The notes beneath the pieces are model-generated. The model was given only the letters and a program-made list of their open reading frames with translations, had not been told where the DNA came from and did not search any database. The translations under genes and the position numbers were made by a program. Positions 49,715 to 58,303 of a stretch of DNA of 64,000 nucleotides are shown here, piece by piece. Position 1 is the stretch's first letter. Each line of letters starts with the position of its first letter. Source of the DNA: Candidatus Microthrix parvicella Bio17-1 (GTDB lineage Bacteria; Actinomycetota; Acidimicrobiia; Acidimicrobiales; Microtrichaceae); contig NZ_AMPG01000003.1 of the NCBI RefSeq assembly GCF_000299415.1, forward strand, positions 62,001-126,000, given 5' to 3'.

Positions 49715-49911
49715 CCGCCCACCGTAGCGGCCAACCCGACGCATGCCGGATGCCTCTGGTTGGACACCGGGTCGGGTGCCCTTCATGCCGAGGTTGCCGG
49801 CGGACCACTGGTCGAGGTGCCGTTGACCAGCCCAGAAACAGCGGGACCTCGCCACTGAGGATCAGCTTCCTGGCTCCGGCCGGTGCGTCCTCCACGGTGA
49901 CATGGGAGCCG

Positions 49912-50604
49912 TCAATCACGGCATGGCGCATTGAGCCGAGTGAGCTGGCGTCCGTCTGCGTCGAAGTTGTCGGGTGCCAGCCAGGCGTCGTGGGCGGCAC
50001 GGAGGGCCGGCCACTCGTCGTCGGTGATCGAAAACCAGGCTGTGTCGCGACTCCGGCCCTTGTAGGTGATGGCGTTGCGGAAGGTGCCCTCGTAGCGGAA
50101 CCCAAATCGAAGGGCGGCTGCCCGTGACGGCGCATTGAGGTCGTCGCACTTCCACTCCACCCGTCGGTAGCCCTGGTCGAATGCGTTGGCGATGAGCAGC
50201 GAGACCGTTTCGGTGGCTGCGGTGGTGCGTTGCAGAGCGGGGGAGAAGGCGAGCGATCCGATCTCCAACACCCCGTGTTCGGCGGCGATGCGGATGTAGG
50301 CCAGAAACCCAACCGGTAGGTCGTCGACCATGACGGTGAAAGGTCGTCGCTCGGGTGAATCGCACAGCGCAGCGAGGGCCTGCTCGAGCGCATGCTCATC
50401 GACGCACGGGCCGAAGGCCAGGTAGGTCCACAACGAATCAGGGGCATCGGTGAACGCGTTGAACAGCCTTGGCGCATCTGTGGGCGGGTGCATCGGTGCC
50501 AGGCGCACGGTGCGACCTGCCAACTCGGTTGCCGGTGGCACCGGAGGCGGGCTCCAGCCAACCAGTGACGGGCCGATGGGCTGGTGGAACTCGTTCGTCG
50601 GCAT
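49912..50604 (-). CDS. GNAT acetyltransferase (RimJ/RimL type)
   Basis: This encodes 230 residues from ATG 50604, with TAGGCT ending 6 nt upstream. The domain starts GRTVRLAPMHPPTDAPRLFNAF and continues FTVMVDDLPVGFLAYIRI, GVLEIGSLAFSPALQRTTAATETVSLLIANAFDQGYRRVEWKCDDLNAPSRAAALRFGFRYEGTFR. The last part, CDDLNAPSRAAALRFGF-YEGTFR, is the acetyl-CoA motif of the RimJ/RimL subfamily. These acetylate protein N-termini or small amines. The target is unknown. Single gene. Confidence 0.9.
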   Translation of the reverse strand: MPTNEFHQPIGPSLVGWSPPPVPPATELAGRTVRLAPMHPPTDAPRLFNAFTDAPDSLWTYLAFGPCVDEHALEQALAALCDSPERRPFTVMVDDLPVGFLAYIRIAAEHGVLEIGSLAFSPALQRTTAATETVSLLIANAFDQGYRRVEWKCDDLNAPSRAAALRFGFRYEGTFRNAITYKGRSRDTAWFSITDDEWPALRAAHDAWLAPDNFDADGRQLTRLNAPCRD

Positions 50605-50676
50605 TTCCCGAGCCTACGGATGGTCGGCCGTCGAAGCAGGGCGATATTCGGAGTCGTGCAACCTGTGAATCGGCGG

Positions 50677-51117
50677 CTACGCGCTCTGGTATCCGGCTGC
50701 GATGTGGTCGGTCCACCATTGGGGGGCGACGCTGAAGATGGAGTTGAGGTCGACGTAGTCCCACCAGCGGTCCACTTTGCCATCGCGCACCTCCATCACC
50801 GAGCAGAACCGCACCTCGGCCTGCTCGCCGTCGCGCCACCACCACTCCTCCAGGTGCTCGGTGATCACCATGTCGCCGGTGACGACGATGGTGCCGGGGT
50901 GGAGCCGGTAGTCGCTGAGCGGTCCCAGACCCAGACGCAGGCGTGCCTCGGTCTGGGCCGGACCGTGGGCACCGGGCTCAACACCGACGAGCGGCACGTC
51001 GATGTAGTGGCCGTGTTCGCTCATCATGGCGCCGACAGCGGCGAAGTCCCGCTGGTTCAGTGCGTCCCAGAACTGCTCCACCAACCCCACGCGTTCCGCA
51101 TCGCTCATATCCGCCAT
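50677..51117 (-). CDS. SnoaL-like / limonene-epoxide-hydrolase-fold protein
   Basis: This encodes 146 residues from ATG 51117; GGGAGGG lies just upstream. The sequence DAERVGLVEQFWDALNQRDFAAVGAMMSEHGHYIDVPL, LHPGTIVVTGDMVITEHLEEWWWRDGEQAEVRFCSVMEVRDGKVDRWWDYVDL is NTF2-fold. The Trp-rich sheet and the WWDYVDLN end match the limonene-1,2-epoxide hydrolase-like branch. The catalytic Asp pair cannot be assigned with certainty. Internal ATG 51108 is an alternative start. Confidence 0.8.
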   Translation of the reverse strand: MADMSDAERVGLVEQFWDALNQRDFAAVGAMMSEHGHYIDVPLVGVEPGAHGPAQTEARLRLGLGPLSDYRLHPGTIVVTGDMVITEHLEEWWWRDGEQAEVRFCSVMEVRDGKVDRWWDYVDLNSIFSVAPQWWTDHIAAGYQSA

Positions 51118-51249
51118 CGTTGCCCTCCCAGGTCGGCGGCAATTCTGACAGCGTTCGCCCCCGCAACCCTCCCCCGCCCAACACGGCACCCCCGCGCTCG
51201 CGCTGATGGTGGGGTAGGGCGCGGAAGCGGCTGCTTGGCCGAGCGGGCC

Positions 51250-52998
51250 TCAGCCGGTAAAGCGGGCAGGCAACGGCGCCGCGGCGCCGTCCGACCCGGG
51301 CTTGGGCGTGCGGGTGGCGCCCCGGGTTGGGGAGGACGGTAGACCGCCGCCGGCAACGTTGCCGTTGCCGTTGCCGTTGGACTGAGGCATTGAGGATGGG
51401 GAGTCCGGCATCCCCTCTGGGTCGGCCGTGTCGGGTCCCGAACCGGCGGCAGGGCACGCTGAGGGCGTGGTGCCCCGGGCGATGCGGTACTCCCAGGCCG
51501 TGGTGGCCACGGACCCCTCTGCGAAGGTGTCGATCACCCGAAACTGCACGTGCACCTCGTCGGGGGTGACGTCCACCAGGCCGTAGCCCTGCTCGACGAT
51601 GTTGATGTAGTCGAGGTGCTTGTTGATATCGAGGCCAGCGGCTTCCACGGTGCGGAGGATGTCGGTGGCCTCGGCTCGGCTGACGTCGGAGCCGAGCAGG
51701 CTTTTGACCACTCCCTCAGGGGGAGGATCGGCGGTGAGCGAACCGGCCACAAACTCGTGGGCCGCCAGCGGCGAGGCCGCATCGTCATAGTCGGGATACA
51801 GCCGCCCGCCGAGAAACACGTGGGTGTGCCCCGCCACAAACACTACGTCCTCGACGCACTCGTCCACGAGGAACTGCAGCAGCTCGCGTCGCTCTGCCTG
51901 ATAGTCGTCGAACGCCTCGTTGGGGTAGTAATCGCCTGCGTTGAGCACCAGGTCGGGTTCGGTCGCCCGCCGCTCGGGTGTGTCGCGGTCGGTCAGTCGA
52001 ACCGCCAGCACGTTGTAACCGGTGCCCACCAACCTCCAGGCGGCGCTGCTGCCCGAGAGCTGTTCCTTCAACCAGGCCTTCTGTGGTGCGCCAAGTGTGG
52101 TGCGGTCGGGTTCCATGACCACGCCACCCTCGGGGGTCTCGTTGTCGGTGGCCTCCACAGCCGGGTCGCGGTAGGAACGAACGTCGATGATCGGCAGGTG
52201 GGCGAGGTCGCCCCACGAAAACGCCCGGTAGGCCTGATCGACCCCGTCGGTTGGTAACACCGGCTGGAACTCGAAGAACGCCCGCTTGGCCGCGGCCAGC
52301 CGGGCCGGGTCGCCGGTGCGGTCGATGCCGTTGTAGAACTCGCCGTCGTCCCACATGGCCACCAACGGCACCCGGCTTCGCAGCCGGGTCAGGGCCGGAT
52401 CGGAGTGAAAGCGCTGCCAGACGTCGCGGTAGTCGTCCAGGGTGATCGTCCCGTCGTCGGACACGTAGATGTAGTCGCCGAGGTGCAGGAAGAAGTCGAC
52501 GTTCTCGGCCTCGATGGCCGCCATGGCCACATACGGCGACGACCGCTGCTGGCAGGAACCGAAGGCGAAACGCAGGTGCGTCGGGGATGAGCCGGGTGCC
52601 GGGGCGGTGCGCAGCCGTCCCTCCGGGCTGAGCCCCGACGGCCCATCGAAGGTGAAGGAGTACCAGCGGTCTGGGTCGAGGCCGTCCACCCGAACCGACA
52701 CGCACCAGTTGCTGGCTGCGAAGGCGGTGACCGCACCGGTTGCCACCGCCGCGCCGCCGGAGGCCGGGCGTACCTGCCAGGTGAGGGGCACCTCGCCATC
52801 CGCTGATGTGGGGGCCACGCGAGTCCAGATCACCGAGCCGTCGGGCCGCGGGTCGCCCGAGGCCACCGAGTCGGGGTAGGCGGCGGTGCCCTGCGCCCCG
52901 GCGGGCTCGGTGGGTACCAACATTGGCCGCAGCGCGGCGAAGGCCCCGGTGGCCCCGGTGGCGGCCAAAACCCGCCGGCGACTGACGTGATGATCCAT
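51250..52998 (-). CDS. phoD: PhoD-family alkaline phosphatase, Tat-exported
   Basis: This encodes 582 residues from ATG 52998, with GGGGGAG upstream. The N-terminus DHHVSRRRVLAATGATGAFAAL is a twin-arginine signal. The PhoD Ig-like N domain (YPDSVASGDPRPDGSVIWTRVAP) is followed by the metallophosphatase core: FAFGSCQQRSSPYVAMAAIEAENVDFFLHLGDYIYV, VPLVAMWDDGEFYNG, LPIIDVRSYRDP, LNAGDYYPNEAF and VVFVAGHTHVFLG. PhoD cleaves phosphodiesters and monoesters outside the cell using Ca and Fe. The C-terminal 70 residues are Ser/Asn/Gly-rich. Induction by phosphate limitation is typical, but no Pho box was seen. Confidence 0.9.
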   Translation of the reverse strand: MDHHVSRRRVLAATGATGAFAALRPMLVPTEPAGAQGTAAYPDSVASGDPRPDGSVIWTRVAPTSADGEVPLTWQVRPASGGAAVATGAVTAFAASNWCVSVRVDGLDPDRWYSFTFDGPSGLSPEGRLRTAPAPGSSPTHLRFAFGSCQQRSSPYVAMAAIEAENVDFFLHLGDYIYVSDDGTITLDDYRDVWQRFHSDPALTRLRSRVPLVAMWDDGEFYNGIDRTGDPARLAAAKRAFFEFQPVLPTDGVDQAYRAFSWGDLAHLPIIDVRSYRDPAVEATDNETPEGGVVMEPDRTTLGAPQKAWLKEQLSGSSAAWRLVGTGYNVLAVRLTDRDTPERRATEPDLVLNAGDYYPNEAFDDYQAERRELLQFLVDECVEDVVFVAGHTHVFLGGRLYPDYDDAASPLAAHEFVAGSLTADPPPEGVVKSLLGSDVSRAEATDILRTVEAAGLDINKHLDYINIVEQGYGLVDVTPDEVHVQFRVIDTFAEGSVATTAWEYRIARGTTPSACPAAGSGPDTADPEGMPDSPSSMPQSNGNGNGNVAGGGLPSSPTRGATRTPKPGSDGAAAPLPARFTG

Positions 52999-53146
52999 GG
53001 ACCCCTGCTCCCCCTGGTGTGATGCCGTTGCTGCCAACATCCTGACGCAGCGCAAACCGTCACGTCGATGGTGTGGCAAACGCCGTGCCGAGGCTGTGAG
53101 ATGGTGCGGAGGGCGATGTCCAGCCCGTGAACCCTGGAGGCAGCCA

Positions 53147-54382
53147 GTGACGGCACGACGCGAGCGCATCAAGTTTCAAGGGTTCGGCGGTACCGAGTTG
53201 GCGGGCAAGGTGGAACTGCCCGCCGGGCCGATCCGGGGCGCCGCCGTGTTCGCTCACTGCTTCACCTGCTCGTCCGATGTGGCCGCCGCAGCGCGCATCT
53301 CGGTGGCGCTGGCCGAGGCCGGCATCGCCGTGATGCGTTTTGACTTCACCGGGTTGGGGGCATCGGATGGCGATTTTGCCGACACCAACTTCTCCACCAA
53401 TGTCGCCGACCTGGTGGCAGCCTCGGCGTTCATGTGCGACCGATACGAGGCGCCGGGTCTGCTGATCGGCCACTCGTTGGGTGGAGCAGCGGTGTTGGCG
53501 GCCGCACCCGAGGTTGACTCGGTGAAGGCCGTCGTCACCATCGGCGCCCCGGCCGAGCCGAGCCATGTCGAGAACCTGCTCTCCGGCGGCATCGAGGCGC
53601 TGCAGGCCGACGGCGAGGCGACGGTCGACATTGGCGGGCGGCCCTTTCAGCTGAAGGCCCAACTGCTGGACGATCTGCGTCGACGCACCATCGACCAGTG
53701 CGTGGCCAACCTGGGTGCGGCGCTCTTGGTAATGCACTCACCCGTCGACAACATCGTCGGTGTTGAGAATGCCGCTCAGATCTATCAGGTCGCCCGACAC
53801 CCAAAGAGCTTCATTGCCCTGGACGGTGCCGACCACCTGTTGTCCAAGCGTCGTGACTCCGACTTTGCAGCGTCGATGATTCGAGCCTGGGTGGAGCGCT
53901 ACCTGGACGAGGCGCAGCAACCGAGCTCAACGTCCGGCGAGGGTGTGGTGGTGTCGGAAACCGGGCAGGGAAAGTTCTTGAATCAGGTGGTTGCGGGCAG
54001 GCACCGGTTGTTGATGGACGAGCCCGTCTCGGTGGGCGGTTACGACGCCGGGCCCAACCCGTACGAACTGCTGGCCGCAGCGCTGGGCGGGTGTACGTCG
54101 ATGACCATGCGCATGTACGCCGAGCACAAGAAGATTCCACTGGAGCGGGCCGAGGTGGAGGTGCGCCACGCCACGACCCACTGTGAGGACTGCGAGACGT
54201 CGGCATCCGGATCGACCCCCAAGATGGACGAGTGGACCCGGGTGTTGCACCTCACCGGCGACCTCACCGACGAACAGCGCGCCGGCCTTGTTCGGATCGC
54301 CGACCGCTGCCCTGTGCATCTGACCCTGGAGCGATCGTCGCGGGTCGTCACCGAGGTGTCCGACGGCAAGACGACCGCCTGA
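53147..54382 (+). CDS. Bifunctional alpha/beta hydrolase-OsmC protein
   Basis: This encodes 411 residues from GTG 53147, with GGAGG 6 nt upstream. Residues 1-255 are an alpha/beta hydrolase: VFAHCFTCSSDVAAAARISVALAEAGIAVMRFDFTGLGASDGDF, nucleophile elbow LLIGHSLGGAAVLAAA (Ser) and DGADHLLSKRRDSDF (His). Residues 275-405 are OsmC: NPYELLAAALGGCTSMTMRMYAEHKK and RIADRCPVHLTLERS carry the peroxidatic cysteine pair. This fusion is a known family, thought to detoxify organic or lipid hydroperoxides. It is divergent from phoD. Confidence 0.92.
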   Translation: MTARRERIKFQGFGGTELAGKVELPAGPIRGAAVFAHCFTCSSDVAAAARISVALAEAGIAVMRFDFTGLGASDGDFADTNFSTNVADLVAASAFMCDRYEAPGLLIGHSLGGAAVLAAAPEVDSVKAVVTIGAPAEPSHVENLLSGGIEALQADGEATVDIGGRPFQLKAQLLDDLRRRTIDQCVANLGAALLVMHSPVDNIVGVENAAQIYQVARHPKSFIALDGADHLLSKRRDSDFAASMIRAWVERYLDEAQQPSSTSGEGVVVSETGQGKFLNQVVAGRHRLLMDEPVSVGGYDAGPNPYELLAAALGGCTSMTMRMYAEHKKIPLERAEVEVRHATTHCEDCETSASGSTPKMDEWTRVLHLTGDLTDEQRAGLVRIADRCPVHLTLERSSRVVTEVSDGKTTA

Positions 54383-54438
54383 AAGACCCGTCTTGAAAAT
54401 CGGCTTTCACGCCGAGCATCGGGACGAGAGGCCAGCGC

Positions 54439-54801
54439 TCACGCAGGGGTCCAGACGGCGAGTTCGTTTCCACTCGGATCACTGAAGTGGAATCGTCGTC
54501 CACCCGGAAAGTCGAACGCGGAAACGCTGATGGCACCTCCGGCGGCCTCCACCGCCGCCTGACTGGCCTCGAGATCGTCGGAGGCCAGGATCACCAACGC
54601 TCCGTCGGTGGACGGCGTCCGCCCCTCGGGGTTGAGCTCGAAGCCTCCGTCGATGCCTGCCCCGGTGATGGCGACGTAGGTCGGGCCGTAATCGATAAAC
54701 CCCCATCCGAAAACCGAACCGTAGAAGGCCTTGGTGGTTTCGAGGTCGATGGACGGCAGCTCGATGTAGTTGATCGAGTGGTGGGTGCTGATGCCGGACA
54801 T
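54439..54801 (-). CDS. VOC-superfamily (glyoxalase-like) protein
   Basis: This encodes 120 residues from ATG 54801; TAACTT (54808-54813) ends 6 nt upstream. HHSINYIELPSIDLETTKAFYGSVFGWGFIDYGPTYVAI and the end GRRFHFSDPSGNELAVW are the two beta-alpha-beta modules of the glyoxalase/bleomycin-resistance fold. His near the start and Glu in GNELAVW are the usual metal ligands. The reaction is not predictable. Single gene. Confidence 0.88.
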   Translation of the reverse strand: MSGISTHHSINYIELPSIDLETTKAFYGSVFGWGFIDYGPTYVAITGAGIDGGFELNPEGRTPSTDGALVILASDDLEASQAAVEAAGGAISVSAFDFPGGRRFHFSDPSGNELAVWTPA

Positions 54802-54856
54802 TCGCGGAAGTTATCGCGGCGTGCTCCGCTTGGGGGCGCTCACTGCCGGCCGCTGC

Positions 54857-55294
54857 TCAGGGGGCCAGGTTGCGGGCCGCATGCGGGAACTCGAGGAACG
54901 CCTGCTTGCCCTCCATCTGGCGTTGACCCACGAACGCCTGGTCCATGCCGCCGCCAAGGGCCATGAACTTGTAGTTCTTGTCGCTGGTGTCCAAGCGGAT
55001 GTCGCCCCAATCGGCGGTCAGGAAGTGCGAGAGTCCACCACCGAAGCCGTCCACCGACGTCTTCAGAATGTCGGGCGGCCGAATGCTGACGGCCGCGCCC
55101 TTGGGCGCAAGCTTGCGATCGATGGGCACCAGGATCAGTCGGGCGTCGGTAACCCCGATGGCGTACACCTGGCTGGAGAACGCCGGCTTGGCTGTGGCCC
55201 TCATGGCACCTCGGAACTGCTCGGCCGGAAGCACCTCGGGTTGGATGGCGGCATGAATGAGGTCGTCGCTCGCTTCCTTCTTCGCATCGAACAT
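54857..55294 (-). CDS. Hypothetical protein, PH-like
   Basis: This encodes 145 residues from ATG 55294; CACAAT ends 6 nt upstream. The sequence AFSSQVYAIGVTDARLILVPIDRKLAPKGAAVSIRPPDILKTSVDGFGGG and YKFMALGGGMDQAFVGQRQMEGKQAFLEF has the strand pattern of bacterial PH-like domains (VTD-RLI---), which bind proteins or lipids. No signal or membrane part. The family call is tentative and the function unknown. Confidence 0.65.
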   Translation of the reverse strand: MFDAKKEASDDLIHAAIQPEVLPAEQFRGAMRATAKPAFSSQVYAIGVTDARLILVPIDRKLAPKGAAVSIRPPDILKTSVDGFGGGLSHFLTADWGDIRLDTSDKNYKFMALGGGMDQAFVGQRQMEGKQAFLEFPHAARNLAP

Positions 55295-55347
55295 GTCGCC
55301 ATTGTGCCGGTGGTTCACCCGGATAGGAAGGGCCTACTCCGGCCTGC

Positions 55348-55947
55348 TCAACCCAGTGGGGCTCGCCACATGGTCCACGTGGTGGGGCTGGTCCGCGTCA
55401 CGTGTACCTCCTCGCGCACCTCGAAACCGTGACGGGCATAGAAAGCCAGGTTTTGTTCCTTGGAAGACTCCAGGTAGCCGTCGAGCCCTTCACGATCGCA
55501 ACGGTCGGTGATTTCGGCGATCAGCGCGCTTCCCACCCCGGTGCCTTGGTGAGCGGGGTCGGTGCCGAGGAGTTCGAGGTACCAGTGGGGTGGGTCGGTC
55601 GGATGTATCCGCTCGTTGGTGGCCAGGGCGTGCAGGGCGCGGGGCAGGCGGGTGCCAAAGAGCCGGGCCGAGGGAATCGACATGGTGGCGGCGTCGCCGA
55701 GCGTTCCCTTCCAGCGGCCGGGTGGCGTCCAGATGGCGGCGCCACGCAGACCCTCGTCAACCAGCACCGTGCCGTGGCCTTTCAGCTGTAGTCGGGCCAC
55801 TGCCGAGAACCAGGCGGCTGCGCGCCGGCTCCAGTCGGTTCGCGGTGAGGTGATCCACGTCCACACCGGATCGTCGGCAAATGCGGCGGCCAGCACCCGC
55901 CCGATGGCGGGGAGGTCGTCGGGGGTGGCATCTCGAACGTCGAGCAC
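55348..55947 (-). CDS. GNAT-family N-acetyltransferase
   Basis: This encodes 199 residues from GTG 55947, with TAGGTT ending 6 nt upstream. LDVRDATPDDLPAIGRVLAAAFADDPVWTWI, HWYLELLGTDPAHQGTGVGSALIAEITDRCDREGLDGYLESSKEQNLAFYARHGFEV and the final VTRTSPTTWTMWRAP are the standard GNAT pattern; the acetyl-CoA loop is HQGTGVGSAL. This branch, with PPHWYLELLGTDP, is widespread in actinobacteria. The substrate is unknown. Confidence 0.9.
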   Translation of the reverse strand: MLDVRDATPDDLPAIGRVLAAAFADDPVWTWITSPRTDWSRRAAAWFSAVARLQLKGHGTVLVDEGLRGAAIWTPPGRWKGTLGDAATMSIPSARLFGTRLPRALHALATNERIHPTDPPHWYLELLGTDPAHQGTGVGSALIAEITDRCDREGLDGYLESSKEQNLAFYARHGFEVREEVHVTRTSPTTWTMWRAPLG

Positions 55948-56020
55948 CGAGCAAACCTACGCCGATGTGGGGGACCGTTGCGTGGGCGGATTCAGCGGTT
56001 CAGCCACAACGCTGGGTAGC

Positions 56021-56191
56021 GTGACGTCCATCGACGGAACCCAGACCGATGCGATGAAACATGCGCTTGCCGAGGTTGCGAAGCGTGAGCGACTGACAGC
56101 CAACATGCGGGCGTTCGTGGACGAGACCGTGGCTGAAAGCGGACCGCTCACCGAGGAGGAGATGGAGCACGCCCGCTCCTTCTTCCGGTGA
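56021..56191 (+). CDS. Small helical protein
   Basis: This encodes 56 residues from GTG 56021. TSIDGTQTDAMKHALAEVAKRERLTANMRAFVDETVAESGPLTEEEMEHARSFFR is strongly helical and acidic at the end, resembling the tail of small antitoxins. No toxin gene is adjacent: it converges on the membrane-protein gene, whose stop is 12 bp away. Codon third positions are GC-rich. It may be a real small gene or an orphan antitoxin-like fragment. Confidence 0.4.
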   Translation: MTSIDGTQTDAMKHALAEVAKRERLTANMRAFVDETVAESGPLTEEEMEHARSFFR

Positions 56192-56203
56192 TCCCCGGCG
56201 ACA

Positions 56204-58264
56204 TCATGGTGCCTTCTCGGGTTGGTCGGTCTGTGTGGGTTCGCTCTCGGTCTTGCCGCCGGGGAGCGCCAGGACGGGCCCTTGGTCGTCAGGCGGTTTG
56301 GTACCGGCGGGCTGAACGACCACGGCAAACGCGTGGTCGCGGCGGTCGACATCTGCGGTGAACGCCGCAATGTCGGCACGCAGGTCGTCGGGGAGCACCA
56401 CCACGTTTCGTTTCACCAGGCTGAAGGTGGTGCCGTTGAACAGCGACCCGACGGGGTTGTACATGACCCGTGCCAGCGTGGCGCCATCGAAGAATTGTCC
56501 CTGTGGGGTATGGGAACCACCGGGACGCAGCGCAAAGGAGGAGGCATCGATGCGCTTGGCGATGGCCTCGGCCCGGGGTACAAGATCGGTGAACTGCGCC
56601 GGGTCGACGATGCCGGTGGTGGCCAGCACCTCCACATTTGGTTCTGCACCGACCGCAGTGGCCGCCACGCCGCTGCGGGTGGACAGCTCCCACTGCTCAT
56701 GCCCGCTGGCGGTGCGGCCGACCCCAAACTGGGTCAGCAGCGGTGAGCCGGACTCGAACCGGAGGTCGACCCCGGCCGCCAGCAGTTCGTCGAGGACCGC
56801 CGGGTACAGCACCAACGACGTGGTGTACGGGGTTTCGACCGCAAGGAGAGGACTGCGGTCGGCGAGCTGCGCCGGAGCGTTGCGAAGCAGCCCGTGAAGT
56901 TGCCCGGCCGGTTCGTTGGCCCATCGTGGGCTGCCGCTCTCCAGCCCGTGAGTATCCACCGAGTAGACGGTCAGCCCAACCACGACCGCCAAGCCCGTCG
57001 CAATCCCGGCCGCCGATCGGGCCAGTTGGGGGAGCCGTTCGGTTCCGGTGACCAGGGCCAGGACGGCGTCGAGGGCGACCAGAGCCATGGCCGAGGTGAC
57101 GAACGCGCCCACAGGAAACAGCCATCGCAGGTAGGCCGCAGTGGCCAGCGTGGTCTCCGAGATGCTCGCCAGCGTGAAGAGGGAGGTAGCCGTCAGCAGC
57201 GCGGTCGCACCCACCGCAGCGCCCAACACCCTCGAACGGCGTCGACGCGCCCACCAGAGTGCGGCGATCAGCAGCAACGTGAAGACGCCGAACGCCGCCC
57301 ACGACTCACCGGCGCCAAAACGTGCGCCGGCGCTGTTCTCCCACGTCAACGGATCGGCAAATGCCCAGGCCGGCGGGATCAGCACGATGTCGGCAAACGA
57401 TTCCACGGCAAACCCGGGGCCTCGCCCAGCGCCCAGGCGATCGGCATTCTCAATCATGGCGGTGACGTTGCCGGGCGGCCCGTCCGGAGCGACGAACTGC
57501 TCCCACGCCGGCAGCGCCCACAGCGCCGCCAAGGCAATGATCGCCACCGCAAGCGGTCGAAGCCGAGCGGTTGCGGCGGTCCTGCTGGAGTTGTGGCTGC
57601 CGGCGCGTCCGCGCCGCTCAGCCCACCACCACGCAACCCCCGCGGCGAGTGATGCAGCGATCAGTACTGCCGACAGCACGATGTAGGCCAGGCTGATCTG
57701 AGCGCACAGGCCGGCGAAGATCACCGTCACGACGGGTGCCCAGGCATCACCGGCGAACGAGGCCCACATGGCGACGGCCGCCGTGAAGAGCGCCAGCAGT
57801 GGCAGGTTGTGTGTCCACGTATCGGACAGCACCGCGCTGCCCATCGACGCGGCCAGCACAAGTGCGCCACCACCGAAGACGACGGCGCCGCGTCGTCGGC
57901 CCACACGCCAGCCCATCCAGCCGGCCGCCCCCAACGCACCGGCATTGACAAGCGCCGATCCGATGTGGACCCCCACCGGGCCGAGCAGCCGCCGAAATGG
58001 GGCAAGCAACTGAAATGGCATCGGCCCCGGGTGGTTCATCAGCACGCCGGTGACCTTGGACCGTGACGACCACGTGGCCAGCATCGGGTTGTGGGTGGTG
58101 CCCACGTCCCAAGCCCGGGCCGAGTAGATGCCGTTGTCCAGGGTTGGGTACCAACGTTGGACGCCGGCCCGGACGGCTGCGACCAACGCCGGCAGTGCCA
58201 CCGTCAGGGCGATGATCGGCGCCGGCCGGGCCAGTCGCTTGAGGGAGGCCCGGGCGCCGTTCAC
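56204..58264 (-). CDS. Polytopic membrane protein, GT-C-like
   Basis: This encodes 686 residues from GTG 58264; TAACCT (58271-58276) ends 6 nt upstream. About ten to twelve membrane segments lie between residues 15 and 440, followed by a soluble C-terminal part of about 240 residues. The first outside loop has RWYPTLDNGIYSARAWDVGT and then LMNHPGPMPFQLLAPF, the place where GT-C glycosyltransferases (PMT/ArnT-like) carry catalytic acidic residues. A glycosyltransferase or related envelope role is possible but unproven. The last 30 residues are Pro/Glu/Lys-rich. Confidence 0.7.
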   Translation of the reverse strand: MNGARASLKRLARPAPIIALTVALPALVAAVRAGVQRWYPTLDNGIYSARAWDVGTTHNPMLATWSSRSKVTGVLMNHPGPMPFQLLAPFRRLLGPVGVHIGSALVNAGALGAAGWMGWRVGRRRGAVVFGGGALVLAASMGSAVLSDTWTHNLPLLALFTAAVAMWASFAGDAWAPVVTVIFAGLCAQISLAYIVLSAVLIAASLAAGVAWWWAERRGRAGSHNSSRTAATARLRPLAVAIIALAALWALPAWEQFVAPDGPPGNVTAMIENADRLGAGRGPGFAVESFADIVLIPPAWAFADPLTWENSAGARFGAGESWAAFGVFTLLLIAALWWARRRRSRVLGAAVGATALLTATSLFTLASISETTLATAAYLRWLFPVGAFVTSAMALVALDAVLALVTGTERLPQLARSAAGIATGLAVVVGLTVYSVDTHGLESGSPRWANEPAGQLHGLLRNAPAQLADRSPLLAVETPYTTSLVLYPAVLDELLAAGVDLRFESGSPLLTQFGVGRTASGHEQWELSTRSGVAATAVGAEPNVEVLATTGIVDPAQFTDLVPRAEAIAKRIDASSFALRPGGSHTPQGQFFDGATLARVMYNPVGSLFNGTTFSLVKRNVVVLPDDLRADIAAFTADVDRRDHAFAVVVQPAGTKPPDDQGPVLALPGGKTESEPTQTDQPEKAP

Positions 58265-58303
58265 AGGCTGAGGTTAGGGGAGTTCAGGCCGGCGGGTAGT
58301 TGT

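Noticed and set aside
49598-49911. Short plus-strand and minus-strand frames between the FKBP and acetyltransferase genes
   Set aside because: Neither has a good start, a motif or length; part overlaps the FKBP gene. I left the gap unannotated.
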